Source: Ampelocalamus luodianensis
Lineage: Eukaryota; Streptophyta; Magnoliopsida; Poales; Poaceae
DNA length: 64,000 bases
Assembly: GCA_036346255.1 (NCBI GenBank)
Contig: CM070620.1
Location: 61,304,522 to 61,368,521 of the forward strand
Direction of reading: 5' to 3'
The translations under genes and the position numbers were made by a program. How positions within the stretch are numbered: the first letter of the stretch is position 1; each line of letters starts with the position of its first letter. Positions 24,847 to 35,405 of the stretch are shown here, one piece after another. A model generated the notes under the pieces. That model was not told where the DNA came from. It searched no databases and saw only the letters and a program-made list of their open reading frames with translations.

Positions 24847-25012
24847 GTGCCCCTGAGGGCTGAACATGCCATTACAGTGCCCCTAGGGGCCAGACTAGGG
24901 TATTACCGTGCCTAGGGGGTGGACTTGCCTAGTTCGTGCCCCTAGGGTGCGAACTCTCCTAGATTATGCCCCTAGGGCATGGACGATCAGTTTTGGGCCC
25001 TAGGACATGGAC
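24847..25012. repeat. Six-copy 30-bp tandem repeat with CCCCTAGGGG core
   Basis: Units start near 24847, 24877, 24908, 24936, 24966 and 24995. Each has GTGCCCCTAGGG or close to it, followed by a GGAC or GAAC word and in most units CCTAG. The core CCCCTAGGGG is palindromic. Position and form suggest a subterminal repeat of the MULE-like element. Confidence 0.75.
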
Positions 25013-25558
25013 TAAGACACATGACACGTTTACACGGCTCTGCGATGCTATTTTTTTGTTTTGATTGAACGATGAGGTTAAATTTGCTAAATCGCATGCC
25101 AACAATGCCAAAACAGCCAAATATTCCATTTTTGTATACCATACTCTTGTTTTGCGTGCTCGATCAAAATGAAGTTATAAAGTAAGACGGAAGCAGTACT
25201 CTTGGTAAATCGAAATAGTGTAAAACATGATACGCATGACATTTCTCACCTTCCGTCTTCCTTGCAGTGATGCGGAAAAGAGATCAGAAAAATTCATTCG
25301 TTGGGAAAGAAGACTGATCATGAATTCTAAAGGAGAGCATCCGCGCAAAAGTGGCATTGATGTTTCCTACGAAAGTTCATTTGGATAAACTATGCTTCAG
25401 CACCAACCAGGCGAGAGCAACAAAATTGATCTTTGGAGTTTTCTGCCGGTGCTTGCTTATCCGTGTATTATGTTCCGCTGTCTCCACGGGAACACTTGAT
25501 GTAGCTGTGCGAGTGCAGGTGCACCTAGCGAACTAGCTTTCACACTTCCCTTATCTTG
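25013..25558. other. Intergenic sequence, nothing recognised
   Basis: Only short frames of about 60 codons on both strands, none with a known motif or splice support. Confidence 0.5.
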
Positions 25559-26110
25559 GGAAAAATTAGATATATGGTATAGTAAAATGCACGGTTTTGA
25601 AATATGTCACTGAAGAGTTTTTTTTTTTGAAATATACCATTGAAGAGTAGTAATGTTCGGAAATATACCATTATGTACCATTTACATCACTTTTGTAAAT
25701 ATTCAGATCCCGTACTTGACTACTTATTTTCGTATGGACGAAAATGCCCCCACATGCTTTGTCCATTGCTATCGACTGGACCAGTCCTAACATCTGTTGT
25801 CATAACTTGTTATGTACATCATGCTATCTTCGTAACATTGAACCATGCAAAATCGAGGTGGGAAATGGATTTAAGACCGAACGGTCTCGGTCCAGTCGGT
25901 AGTAATGGACAGGACATGTGGGGGCATTTTCGTCCATACAAAAATACGTAGTCAAATACGAGGTCTAAATACGTGCAAAAGTGATGTAAATGGTATATAA
26001 TGGCGTATCTCCAAACATGATTACTCTTAATGTCATATTTCAAAAAAGAAACTCTTAAGTGGCATATTTCAAAATCGTGCACTTTGCATTGGCATATATC
26101 TAATTTTTCC
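25559..26110. mobile_element. Foldback MITE, about 552 bp, with arms of about 220 bp
   Basis: The left arm starts GGAAAAATTAGATATATG and the right arm ends as its reverse complement, CATATATCTAATTTTTCC. The arms stay complementary for about 220 bases, including the shared word ATGGACGAAAATGCCCCCAC (plus strand at about 25734; reverse complement at about 25920), with scattered mismatches. The loop is about 100 bases (25790-25885). There is no coding capacity. A clear target duplication was not found. The length of the arms is unusual for Tourist or Stowaway MITEs. Confidence 0.8.
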
Positions 26111-26555
26111 TTCACTCTTTGAGATAAGAGAGTGCAGACACTTTGGATCTTGTTTGGAACACAACTATTTTACACGAAACTGAAAATAGTGATAACTGTA
26201 ACGCCCTAGGGTCCAACTCGGGTCTGGCCCACTCCTATTCGGAAAAGACCACGCATACACAACTTCGTATTTGATTTTTTTTTTTCTAAATCAATTCATG
26301 TCAAATGGTTAACTCGTGGTTAATTGCTTTGGACACCTTAGCATGGTTAGTTGCTTTGGACACTGTGACCTTATATATTTGCCAATTTTATCTTGTCTAG
26401 ACAATGTAGGACTATCAACTCCTACTTGCCTTCACATCCATACATGGGCTACACGTGGGCCCTATTCATCTTAGGTGGGGTCATCACAATAACCCACACA
26501 CCGAGTAATTCCATGTCTCTGTATGTTTAGAGTACAGGAGAATAGACGAGTAAAG
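26111..26555. other. Intergenic sequence, nothing recognised
   Basis: Includes a short local duplication in which 'ttgctttggacac' occurs twice (about 26320-26365). No gene seen. Confidence 0.5.
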
Positions 26556-27735
26556 TCATGTTTGGTACAACTCTTACTCCTAACTTCTTGTTTGGATCTC
26601 ATGGAGCTGTGTCAAACACCTAGATTATCGAAACAACAGATTCTGTTTCTCACGATGAGTTATCTCGAAAATAAACCAGCAACGAGAAACAACCTTCCCA
26701 TGAATTATCATAGAAATCCAACCTTGTGAAAGCCAAAATACCCTTTAAAGTTGATTGTTATTACCTGCAAATACCATCCAACTGCACCCGATCGATTCCC
26801 ACCGCGAGACACCCCGAGAGCGTTCCGAACCGGCTTTCCCCTCACGTCCTCGTCTCCAACTGCTCTCGCGACGGGCGATTTCCGCGTGCGCCGCCTCCGA
26901 CCCCTGGTGCGCTGCCCCTCGACTCGCCGTCGCTTCATGCGATTAGGGTCTGGGTTCGCCAATCCTCCCGCGGATTCAGGTTCTTGTCCGCCGGATTCCG
27001 GCTCCATGCCGCTGCGGAGCGTGCGTAGGGATGTTGGTGCGGTTAATTTAGGGCTCGATTTGGTCCTTGCGTGTGCGATTCTGCCGTTCCTCGTTTTTGC
27101 CTGCATGTGTTGTGCTGTCGTAGCGTGCTTCCAGGTTGGGGGTTTGGTGATGCGAATCTCGGAAATTTTGGGGTTGGGGGGTGCTCTGCTGGGGGGACCT
27201 CGCTTGTCGATGTTTCTGGTCCTGCCGATTAGTTTGACTTTGGTTGGTGCGGCTGCCGATGTTTTGTCGACTGTACAATGTGTGTGGGGTTTCAGTGATA
27301 GGATTGGAATTCAGTTCAGTAGTGCTTATTGCGCCATTTGATGCATGAGTGCTGTTTTTGTAAACTCGAATTGGTGACTTGTAGTAAACCATTTCTAGGC
27401 CTATTTCAACTTTTGATATAGTGTGTATACCTGTGATCAACTGTTTCAGACATTAGTCCTGATTTTGGAGGCATTTTGAGGGCATGGGTGACATAATTAA
27501 TGGCTTTCTCACTTATATCAGATTTGGTGCTTAACTATCCTGAGCAAATATATAATTCAAAGAATAAAAGATGTCCTAGATTCAGATACACATGGGCTCT
27601 GCACATTATCTTTGTATGTCTAGTTTGCTCCCTTTCATTTCTTGTTTGAAGGAAAGGAATGCAATGTTCACCTTATTCCAATAATAGAAGTATGCACTGT
27701 TTTTTAATCGTTTTATTTATCTTGAGAGATTTCAG

Positions 27736-27914
27736 ATCAAAATGGCTTTTCAATCTCTATTGAGACCCTGAAGATCCTGAGGAAGCTTAAAAAGGGAGTT
27801 ACCGCTGTTGGACTTGGATTATGTCTTCTGCTGATACTGATGATCACAGGGATATCTTTAGCTTATAATCTTCCTCAAGTTGTATATATGGAGTTGGCTT
27901 ATCTTTGGAACTAA
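27736..27914 (+). pseudogene. Exon-like fragment with one membrane segment, unknown origin
   Basis: A splice acceptor-like TTTCAG (ending 27735) is followed by a frame reading NGFSISIETLKILRKLKKG, then a hydrophobic stretch (VTAVGLGLCLLLILMITGI) of about 19 residues and YNLPQVVYMELAYLWN, then a stop. The basic residues just before the hydrophobic run are typical of a membrane helix. I do not recognise the protein family. No matching upstream exon can be assigned with confidence, though a donor-like GTGCGTAG follows the GC-rich block at about 27022. It may be a captured gene fragment. Confidence 0.35.
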
Positions 27915-28457
27915 ATGTAGAGCTTAAGATCTTTTCATGTTCATGTTCCTGTCGACAAAGATAGCTAAGAAATACTTACTACTGTTGCGGCTATGTTTAT
28001 GGCAATGTTTGGGTTGCTGCGTGAATTTATATGAAACTATGGGGAAGTGATACCTTGGACAGTATATTTGACAAAGTATCACATGAGTACATGTGTACAA
28101 CTCTCGACAACTCAGTGACAATTTTGATGCAAATTGCAGATTCAATATATGGACGTTTTGAACAGAATTGGTCAATTGGATACTGTCCTCTTGGGTACAA
28201 ACCCTGCCCTGCTACCTTCTTTTTCAGTTTTTCTAGGGGGCTCTAGCCTCTAAATTGGCTGATATACCTGCATAAGGAGATCCCATAAACAATGAAACAG
28301 TGTAACACTTGAGCAATGAGACATGCCATCTGAACGTGCAGGCATCAAGGTGAGGCCATAAACTTGTATTTGCTACCACAACATAGAGTTTCAAACAAAC
28401 ACACACACACGCTAACACACAGGAGAGTATTCATCTAAATCTTGAAAATGAGACTAG

Positions 28458-28583
28458 CTAGATTGATGAAAGATCCTCATACACGGACTTGATCCCATGT
28501 CTCTCGGAGACCGGCCGGATGCATCTCAATGCAATGCCCAGCACCTCCTCCATGCCTTTCACAGCTTGTGGGGTACTCAGAAT
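28458..28583 (-). pseudogene. C-terminal fragment of an LRR receptor-like kinase
   Basis: On the minus strand, after an acceptor-like CTTCAG, the frame reads ILSTPQAVKGMEEVLGIALR, then CIRPVSERHGIKSVYEDLSS and Ile-stop. The pattern 'EVL.IALRCI..VSERPGIK..YEDLSSI' at the very end of the protein is that of plant LRR receptor-like kinases of the GHR1/inactive-kinase type. The kinase catalytic core and LRRs are absent within the window. The His in SERHGIK stands where Pro is usual. It is best explained as a fragment carried by a transposon or left by deletion. The family call is from memory of the conserved tail. Confidence 0.6.
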
Positions 28584-28834
28584 CTGAAGCCATGGCCGGG
28601 TCAAATAATATATATATATATAATTTGTGTACAAATACATAAGAGTAAGACACAAATATAATTAAAGTATTACAATTAGAGGTAACATGGTCTATTTGCC
28701 TCTAATCCTCTCTCGTATGATTTTTAGAGTCAACTTACCAGCCAAACACTTTCTTAAGTCAGAGAAGTAGATTCTCAGATAATCAAAAGCAGAATCTGAA
28801 AAATAAGAATCTAGAGCTCTACCAAACAGGACTT

Positions 28835-29169
28835 GAGTTTAGAGGCCCAGGCAGATGCGTAAACAACCCACATTCCATGAAAACACGATAAGTCTATCGT
28901 GCAATTACTTCAACACAGTATATGGGGAAATTCCGGCATCCCAAAAGGGACCTTGGTGTGTTAGTTTCTGTATATTTGTAAGAGTAGTTTCTGTATATTT
29001 GTAAGAGCAACTCAAGTGTATGAATCTCCCAATAGGTGCTAATATGTACGGTACGAAAGTTAGTCATAACAGCAAAACCCCTCATGAGTAAAATAAATCC
29101 TGCGAAGATCTTGCTGGAGAAAAAGGGAATAACATGACTAGAAAGAAATCAAAGAAATCTATTATAATT
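28835..29169. other. Intergenic sequence with a 22-bp tandem duplication
   Basis: AGTTTCTGTATATTTGTAAG occurs twice back to back at about 28965-29010. Nothing else is recognised. Confidence 0.5.
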
Positions 29170-29207
29170 AAGGGCATCCGTGAGATGAGTAACTCACAGA
29201 TGCCCTT
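29170..29207. repeat. Short perfect-looking hairpin
   Basis: AAGGGCATCCGTGAG pairs with CTCACAGATGCCCTT across an 8-base loop with one mismatch. It may be a terminal or subterminal piece of a small DNA transposon; no partner end was found. Confidence 0.6.
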
Positions 29208-29475
29208 GTGATGCGTTCCCAAAAACATTCAACCAATTTGAAGGAACTTTCAAATTATTCAAAAAACTTTCGATTAAAAAAAATCAGTTGTGAAAAAAAA
29301 TCAATTCAGGAAAAATTGTTACGAAAAAAATTTCAATTGAGAAAAAGATCGACATGGAAAATTTTTTATTTGAGAAAAATATTCGATTAAAAAATTATAA
29401 TTTAGAAATAAATCAACTGAAAAATTCTATTGAGAAAAAAATCAAGAAAAAATCTCTACTCAAAATTTTCAACTC
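29208..29475. repeat. A-rich degenerate repeat
   Basis: A run of loosely repeated words such as GAAAAAAATCAATT and TTTCAATTGAGAAAAA. The frames here are lysine-rich artefacts of composition. Confidence 0.5.
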
Positions 29476-30990
29476 TAATTTCAAACTAGATGTAGTGCTC
29501 CCCACCTCCTTAGCTAGCTTGCACACTACGTTGGGCGTGACAGCGATGAGCGCTTGCAGCTTCATTGAGGCATCATGGCGCGGCGGGCCGTGATGACGGC
29601 GGCCTGAGCGCTGGTGTCTCCGGTAGTGGTGCGGGGAGGGGAAGACACACAACTTCTAGGTTGAGACGAGTACAACATGGCATGGCGGTCCATGTCGAGA
29701 GCACTGTGCGGCGGCGGCGGCAGGTCTCCTTGGCTAGGAAGGGAGGCAAGGGGATTTGGATCGATCCAATCGGGACGGGATGGGGAGGAGAGCGAAGCGT
29801 GGGAGAAGGGAGGAGGAAGGGGAGATGCACGTGTATGGCAACGAAGTGGTCTCGTCTCACGTACAGGGTTGCTCGTGCGAAAAAAAACAATCGGACGATC
29901 ATATGAGCGCCCAAACCAGATCGGACTGATGCGGTTGGTGTGCGCGATATGAGGAGCTCATAGGCGTGTCCGCAATCTAGCGAAAACCGAATAAGTTACA
30001 AATGGAATGTGTAGGAGTATTTAATAACCACATGGTGCTTACAAATGCACTTGCTCAACTTGGCAAGTCTATTTACTTGGAAGAATTAATTAATAGAACT
30101 TTACCTCTGTAACCATCAGTTACATGTAAACATGGATGGGTATGCGTGTGATGATCATAATTGTTCTACTTTTCCAATTGGGGAGGATGAGTACTTCAGG
30201 CTATAAGTTATAACGACATAAGTGCTTTTGCTTTGTTCTGAAACAACAATTGTGCTGTCATTTGTTGTATATATGAGCATGAGTTGCTGTGCACAACTTA
30301 TGTGTCACACAGATCCAGCACGTTGAAGCAATATCAAACCATATTTTATTTGAGCGAGGAAGATAAGTATGCACTGTGCCACTGTAGAATCTAAAAGAAA
30401 GCGTGGAAATGGATAAAGTTGGCGGTTACATCCGAATATACGATGAGCATGAAAACAACGGAATATTCTTTTCCAGTATTAATAGCAGGTCAATCAACTT
30501 ATATTAATTATCATAGTTGTTGATAGAAAATTAATTTAGCATGTGTTTGTGCAGGAAAAAAAACATGGGCATGGGGTGTAATGAAAAAAAAATGCTGATA
30601 AAAAACTGTGAGTTTGTATATTAATCTGATTATATGTTGTATGTTAGTTGAAATATGAAATTGTGGTATTTGAAAGAGAAATGTTTAACCTATAATTATT
30701 CTGTCCGCTACATAGCTAGGTATCCTGCAATAGTACAATCAGAGCGTGCGCACCAATGAAGCTGCTGTTTCTTTGGAACGGGAAACTCCGGAACAATAAA
30801 GCCCGAGAGCTTCCCATGACCCCAACACTCTGCTCTGCCAAACAAACACGGAGATTGGAGACAGAGGAGACGCAGCTAGCGCAGGGAAGAGAAAAGGAAA
30901 GCTAACGAAAGGGGCAAGGAAGCATCCAGCCCCCAGCCAAGCGGCTAGCCTAACTCCTCCCCATTCCCCACCTCACCCGGCCCGTCCGTG
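29476..30990. other. Upstream intergenic region of the GT61 gene
   Basis: A GC-rich patch (29560-29910) is open on both strands without known motifs. From 29980 to 30700 the sequence is AT-rich and featureless. Nearer the gene (30720-30990) it turns GC-rich and pyrimidine/purine-rich, as is common just upstream of grass transcription units. Confidence 0.5.
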
Positions 30991-30992
30991 GT

Positions 30993-31000
30993 CAAATATA
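30993..31000 (+). promoter_or_regulatory. Possible TATA element of the GT61 gene
   Basis: TCAAATATA lies about 165 bases before the start codon, followed by pyrimidine-rich CT tracts (31010-31080) such as are common around grass transcription starts. It is the best AT-rich box in an otherwise GC-rich stretch. No start site can be proven from sequence. Confidence 0.35.
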
Positions 31001-31162
31001 CTCACGCTCGAATGCTTCCTCCACTCCTCTCGAATCCACTGTGATCCATAGCCCATTCCCCCCTCTCTCTCCTCGCGAGCGAGATAGCTAGCCAGGTACT
31101 AGTGGGCACGAGCTCGGTTTAGTGGGAGGGCAAGAAGCGCGAGGAGGAGGAGGGGGGAGGAG

Positions 31163-33659
31163 ATGAAGCCGGGGGAGCGCGCGAAGTTGGTCCGGAGTCT
31201 CCGGCAGGAGTCGCGGCGGCTGCGGCTGCTCGTCCTCGTCATCGGCTTCTTCCTCGTCACCCTCACCTTCGTCGTCGTCTCCAAGCCCGACGCCCTCTTC
31301 TTCAACTGTACGAGGCGCCACCACCACCTCCACCATTTCTTCTTTTTCTTGGATTCTTGGGATCGATACTAACCAAAGAAGAACTCGCTCGTTTCTTGCG
31401 CGCGCAGTGAACGGCCGGCTGTCGGTGGACCAGGCGCCACGGTCACTCCTGATCCACCGGCGGGTCGACGCCGGCTCCCGTAGATCCGCCGACGCCCTCC
31501 CGGCTGCCGAGGATCCCAAGGTGGTGGACGACGACGACGGTGAGGACGCCAACGCCAAAGGTGAAAACTTTAGAGCTAATTACCTTCGCGTCGTCAAATC
31601 TTGGGGCCTAGCCTCTACTAGTGTACCTGTTTATCTTAGAATTTTTCGATTAAGATGTCGTATGGAACTTCTCTTTATGACAGGGACCAGTGAGGAGGAG
31701 AAGAGGGTGCTCACTAGTGAGCCCGAGCAGGGCAAAAAGGAGGAGGCGGCCACTGCATCTGAGCTGTTTGGTGAGCCGTCACCTTCCGATCCGTTAATAA
31801 TTTCTTTGTCTAGCTCCGTCTTTGGATGCCCACCGAGTTCGTTCGGATTCGATTCACGGGGGTCCGAGATCGCGAGAGATTTGGGCTCTTTGAATTGATG
31901 CTTGCTTTATGTGTGAAACCTTTGGTGGTGGGATCTGTACCGTGTTGTAGGCGGTGGAGGTGAGGAGGAGAAGAAAGGAGAGGAGGGGCACCAAGAGCAT
32001 CACAAGGTGACCCTCCCAACTGTTTCCAACTATACCATCCATGACGCCGAGTACAGCGGCAATGGCAAGCAAGAAGGTAGCAGACGCTGATACTTCTTGT
32101 GTTTCTTGGTCTAGGCTATTGGCATAGCCGTTTTGGTACTTGTTAACAGTGGTGGGTGTGGTGGCCCTGTTGATGTCTGCAGATGGCAAAACAGACGCAG
32201 AAATTAAGCTTGAAACGGACGCTGACAAGAGTGACAGCCGGTACAGATCTCAGCAACCAGGTTAGTATTGTAGATAAAAAAAAAACGTGTGCCTTGAGAA
32301 CAATGTATAATCTGAATCTGGTGGTTTTGGTCACAGTTGAAAGAATTGTTCGGTTAGCCACTATAGGCTGTCAATTAATTCATACTTAAATTAGATTGAG
32401 GGATCAGGGATGCTTTGTACATTCAAAATGGGATATCGATATATCCACCTCTTTCTATTTCTTCTGTTTCAATGATGATACTCCATTTTGCAGCCACCAA
32501 TTATGTGGAGTCAGACAGGAAGCCACTGTGTGATTTCTCAAATTTCAGAGCCAATGTCTGCGAGATGCGAGGCAATATTAGGATTCACCCCAATGCAAGT
32601 TCGGTCATGTACATGGAACCTGCCGGTTCAAAGAGAGATGAGCTATGGAAAATTAAGCCTTACCCCCGTAAAGGTGATGAACTCTGCCTCAGCCATATTA
32701 CAGAGCTGACAGTGAAATCAAGCAAAGTTGCCCTTGAGTGTACCAAGTACCACGATGTGCCTGCTGTGGTCTTTGCTCTGACTGGATACACTGGAAATCT
32801 ATTCCATGACTTCACCGATGTGCTTGTCCCTCTTTTCACTACTGCAAGCGAGTTCAATGGCGAGGTTCAATTCCTAATCACAGACATGGCTATTTGGTGG
32901 ACAAGGAAGTACAAGGTGGTGTTCGAGAAGCTATCCAAGTACCCCTTGATTGATTTCAACAACAATGATCAAGTGCATTGCTTCAAGCATGCCATTGTTG
33001 GCCTTCATGCTTACATGGAGTTCACAATTGACTCGTCAAATGCTCCGCACAATTACTCAATGGCAGATTTCAACAAATTCATGCGCAGGACCTACTCATT
33101 GCCTAGGGATGCAGTGACGGCACTTGGTGAGATCCCCAAGACCAAACCGAGGCTGCTCATTATCTCCAGGCAGAGGACAAGGATGTTCCTCAATCTCAAC
33201 GAGATTGTGGCAATGGCTGAGGAGATGGGTTACGAGGTTGTGGTTGAAGAGGCCAATGTAAGCTCTAACCTCTCCCATTTTGCCAAGGTAGTTAACTCTG
33301 TCGATGTGATGATGGGTGTCCATGGTGCTGGGCTCACAAACTGTGTGTTCTTGCCACCTAATGCCACGTTAATTCAGATTGTGCCATGGGGTGGCCTAGA
33401 CTGGATATCCCGAATTGATTTTGGTAACCCAGCGGAGCAAATGGGCCTGCGGTACAAGCAGTACAGCATCGGTGTACACGAGAGCAGCCTCACCGAGCAA
33501 TACCCCCGGGATCATGAGATCTTCACAAACCCGCTTTCGTTTCACAAGCATGGATTCGAGTTCATCAGGCAGACCTTCATGGATAAGCAGAATGTCAGGC
33601 TTGATTGCAACCGGTTCAGGCCTGTACTCTTGGAGGCCCTTGATCAATTAAACCAATAA
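31163..33659 (+). CDS. GT61-family glycosyltransferase, XAT/XAX-like, six exons
   Basis: Likely a Golgi type II membrane enzyme that adds arabinofuranosyl or xylosyl residues to xylan; the sugar is inference from the grass GT61 family. Exons: 31163-31307, 31408-31560, 31684-31770, 31951-32076, 32183-32260, 32494-33659. All five introns are GT-AG and phase 1, giving 1755 bases, 584 residues and a TAA stop. Residues 20-39 form a hydrophobic anchor (LRLLVLVIGFFLVTLTFVVV) after a short basic tail. Residues 49-197 are a low-complexity acidic stem spread over four small exons. The last exon carries the DUF563/GT61 domain with CDFSNFRANVCEM, then VHGAGLTN at about 472-480, and ends RFRPVLLEALDQLN. 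The start chosen is the ATG that yields the anchor. No break is seen. The stem is the least certain part. Confidence 0.9.
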
Positions 33660-34644
33660 ATAATATTGATTTATTGTTGGGGCACTGTAGTAGATGTTCT
33701 CTTCACAATTTTTTGGTTTCACCATTCTTCTCCTGTAGTAAAATTTGTTGACAATCTTCTGATTACGTGAGCAAGGAAAAAAATTAATTATTTGTTTAAA
33801 ATGTAGAAAATGTTGTCACCACATGGATTGAAATTCAGATATCCATGATTTGTCATTTATAGCATATTTCTTGATTGGAAATAGGGAAAAAATACCTTCT
33901 TTCTTGTAAATTGTTGTACTCTTACGGCTGCATTGTGCACAGAAATATCTGTGTATCATAGTGATCAGCTGATTCTACATGACTGAGGTAAGTAGAATGT
34001 TCCAGGTCTGACAGCAAGGACATCAACTATAGCAACAATAGGAATGTAGTAAGTGGAGAGCACCTCCACCATTTTTGTGCCGTGTGATTCGTTCTGATTT
34101 TTCACTTTTAATTCGTGCACAAGAAGAAAGCCTCAGGTTAATGTACTTAGGTGTCACGTGCTAGAAGTTGGGCTGACCAACCTTTTGAATCCGGCACATC
34201 GGAAGCCAAGTTTTGTTTTAGTGTTTGGTAACACACTCGAATAAAAAAAAAACAACAAAAGGAAGGGAAGGAAATGGTTGCAAATGTAGGTTAACATGAG
34301 CAAGTGAATAGTTCAGCGGCAAAATAGAACAACTGATAACCAATGTCGCTTTAAGATTCGTACAAGTTTCTTTTCTAAGACCATGAAAGCACCACTTTTT
34401 TCTTTGGGGAAAAAATGAACGCACTGTTTACAAGTTAATATTTCTGGAAGAGAATTGCGAGGTGACTGTCATTTTCCCCCAACGCCCCAGCACCACAAAA
34501 ACCGGGAAGTTTACGGGATCCCGTTATCTAGTCGTGTCATCTTGTCTAGAAATTCAAGATGTGCCAGTTTAGCAGCAAACATGATTGTTAAAACGTCATT
34601 GTAGGGTCCGTAATTGAAGGATTGATCTTATGATGTACCATATG
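33660..34644. other. 3' flank of the GT61 gene
   Basis: AATAAATAATATTG right after the stop and further AT-rich words could serve in 3' end formation, but no site can be fixed. No other gene is seen. Confidence 0.4.
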
Positions 34645-35405
34645 CAAAGTAGTTAGAATCGCGATCTTACTCTTAGAATCTTACAATTCTACGAACCCAC
34701 GATAGCCTGTCGATCCAAATCGCACCGTGAATCGAAATCAGGTACAATTGTGGCAGAGTCGCGATCCAAAGAGTAGAATCATGTAGAATCGTGTAGAATC
34801 GCATAGTAGAGTAGTTTGGGCAAAAAAAAATTACATTTTTTTTACAGGCCAGGGTTTGCTGATATTTTGTTTTAGAGCAAAATTTATTGATATTAATTTC
34901 TGAGAATGAAACTATAAATATCAGTGTGGTAATGCTAGTATAAATATCTATATTATGACATGAGCAATCTTGAGCTTGATAATGATAAGCTATTTTTATT
35001 CTTGGAGTATGTCTAGCTGCTTTTAAGGAACATGCAAGTGTTGCAATTAGATATTGATTTTTAAAAGTTGTGAACATTTCTTATGTAATTGTAGTAAACT
35101 AGTCAGAACATTTCTCATGTAATTTATAGTCATAGTTATTGGCTGTTCTCCTGTAGTTCAGAACTATATCACCCATCAAGTCAGTATCATTATGCTTTTC
35201 TGTTGTGCGATAAAAAGTGCTTTATCCCTTTTTCGGTTATAAGTAATTGGTAAACCATATAAGAATTATAGGAACTTATAGTATAAAAGTTAAATATATA
35301 TATTTTTACAATTCCGTAGCATTGCCGATTCTACGATTCGATACTACGATTCGATCCTACCGAAGGCAAATCGATCTAATTAGGATTACGACTCTGACTA
35401 CCTTG
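34645..35405. mobile_element. TIR DNA element, about 761 bp, non-coding
   Basis: The left end reads CAAAGTAGTTAGAATCG and the right end, reverse complemented, CAAGGTAGTCAGAGTCG. The similarity runs about 25 bases. Inside, many GATTCTA/TAGAATC words recur near both ends (34670-34800 and 35320-35390), as subterminal repeats. No transposase is encoded, and no convincing target duplication was found, so the superfamily is open. Confidence 0.6.

Larger units (their letters stand above)
26556..28834. mobile_element. Candidate TIR element carrying host gene fragments
   Basis: The left end reads AAGTCATGTTTGGTACAACT and the right end, reverse complemented, AAGTCCTGTTTGGTAGAGCT; 17 of these 20 bases agree. 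The ends enclose a GC-rich block (26770-27030), an exon-like membrane segment (27736-27914) and the tail of a receptor kinase on the other strand (28458-28583). Unrelated gene scraps between inverted ends are what Pack-type transposons look like. No clean target duplication is visible, so the element call is tentative. The 196-codon frame at 26751-27341 is GC-rich and of unknown meaning. Confidence 0.35.

Noticed and set aside
25351..25536. A 61-codon frame with Cys-rich translation
   Set aside because: Too short, no homology recognised, no splice or promoter support.
26751..27341. A 196-codon frame
   Set aside because: Starts in T-rich non-coding sequence, changes composition midway, and contains likely splice donor sequence; no family match is apparent. 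Noted only within the candidate element.
29565..29914. Overlapping 113-codon frames on both strands
   Set aside because: Low-complexity Arg/Gly or Pro/Leu translation of a GC-rich patch; neither frame has a recognisable domain.
31088..31558. A 156-codon minus-strand frame over GT61 exons 1-2
   Set aside because: Antisense of GC-rich coding sequence, without motif or splice support.
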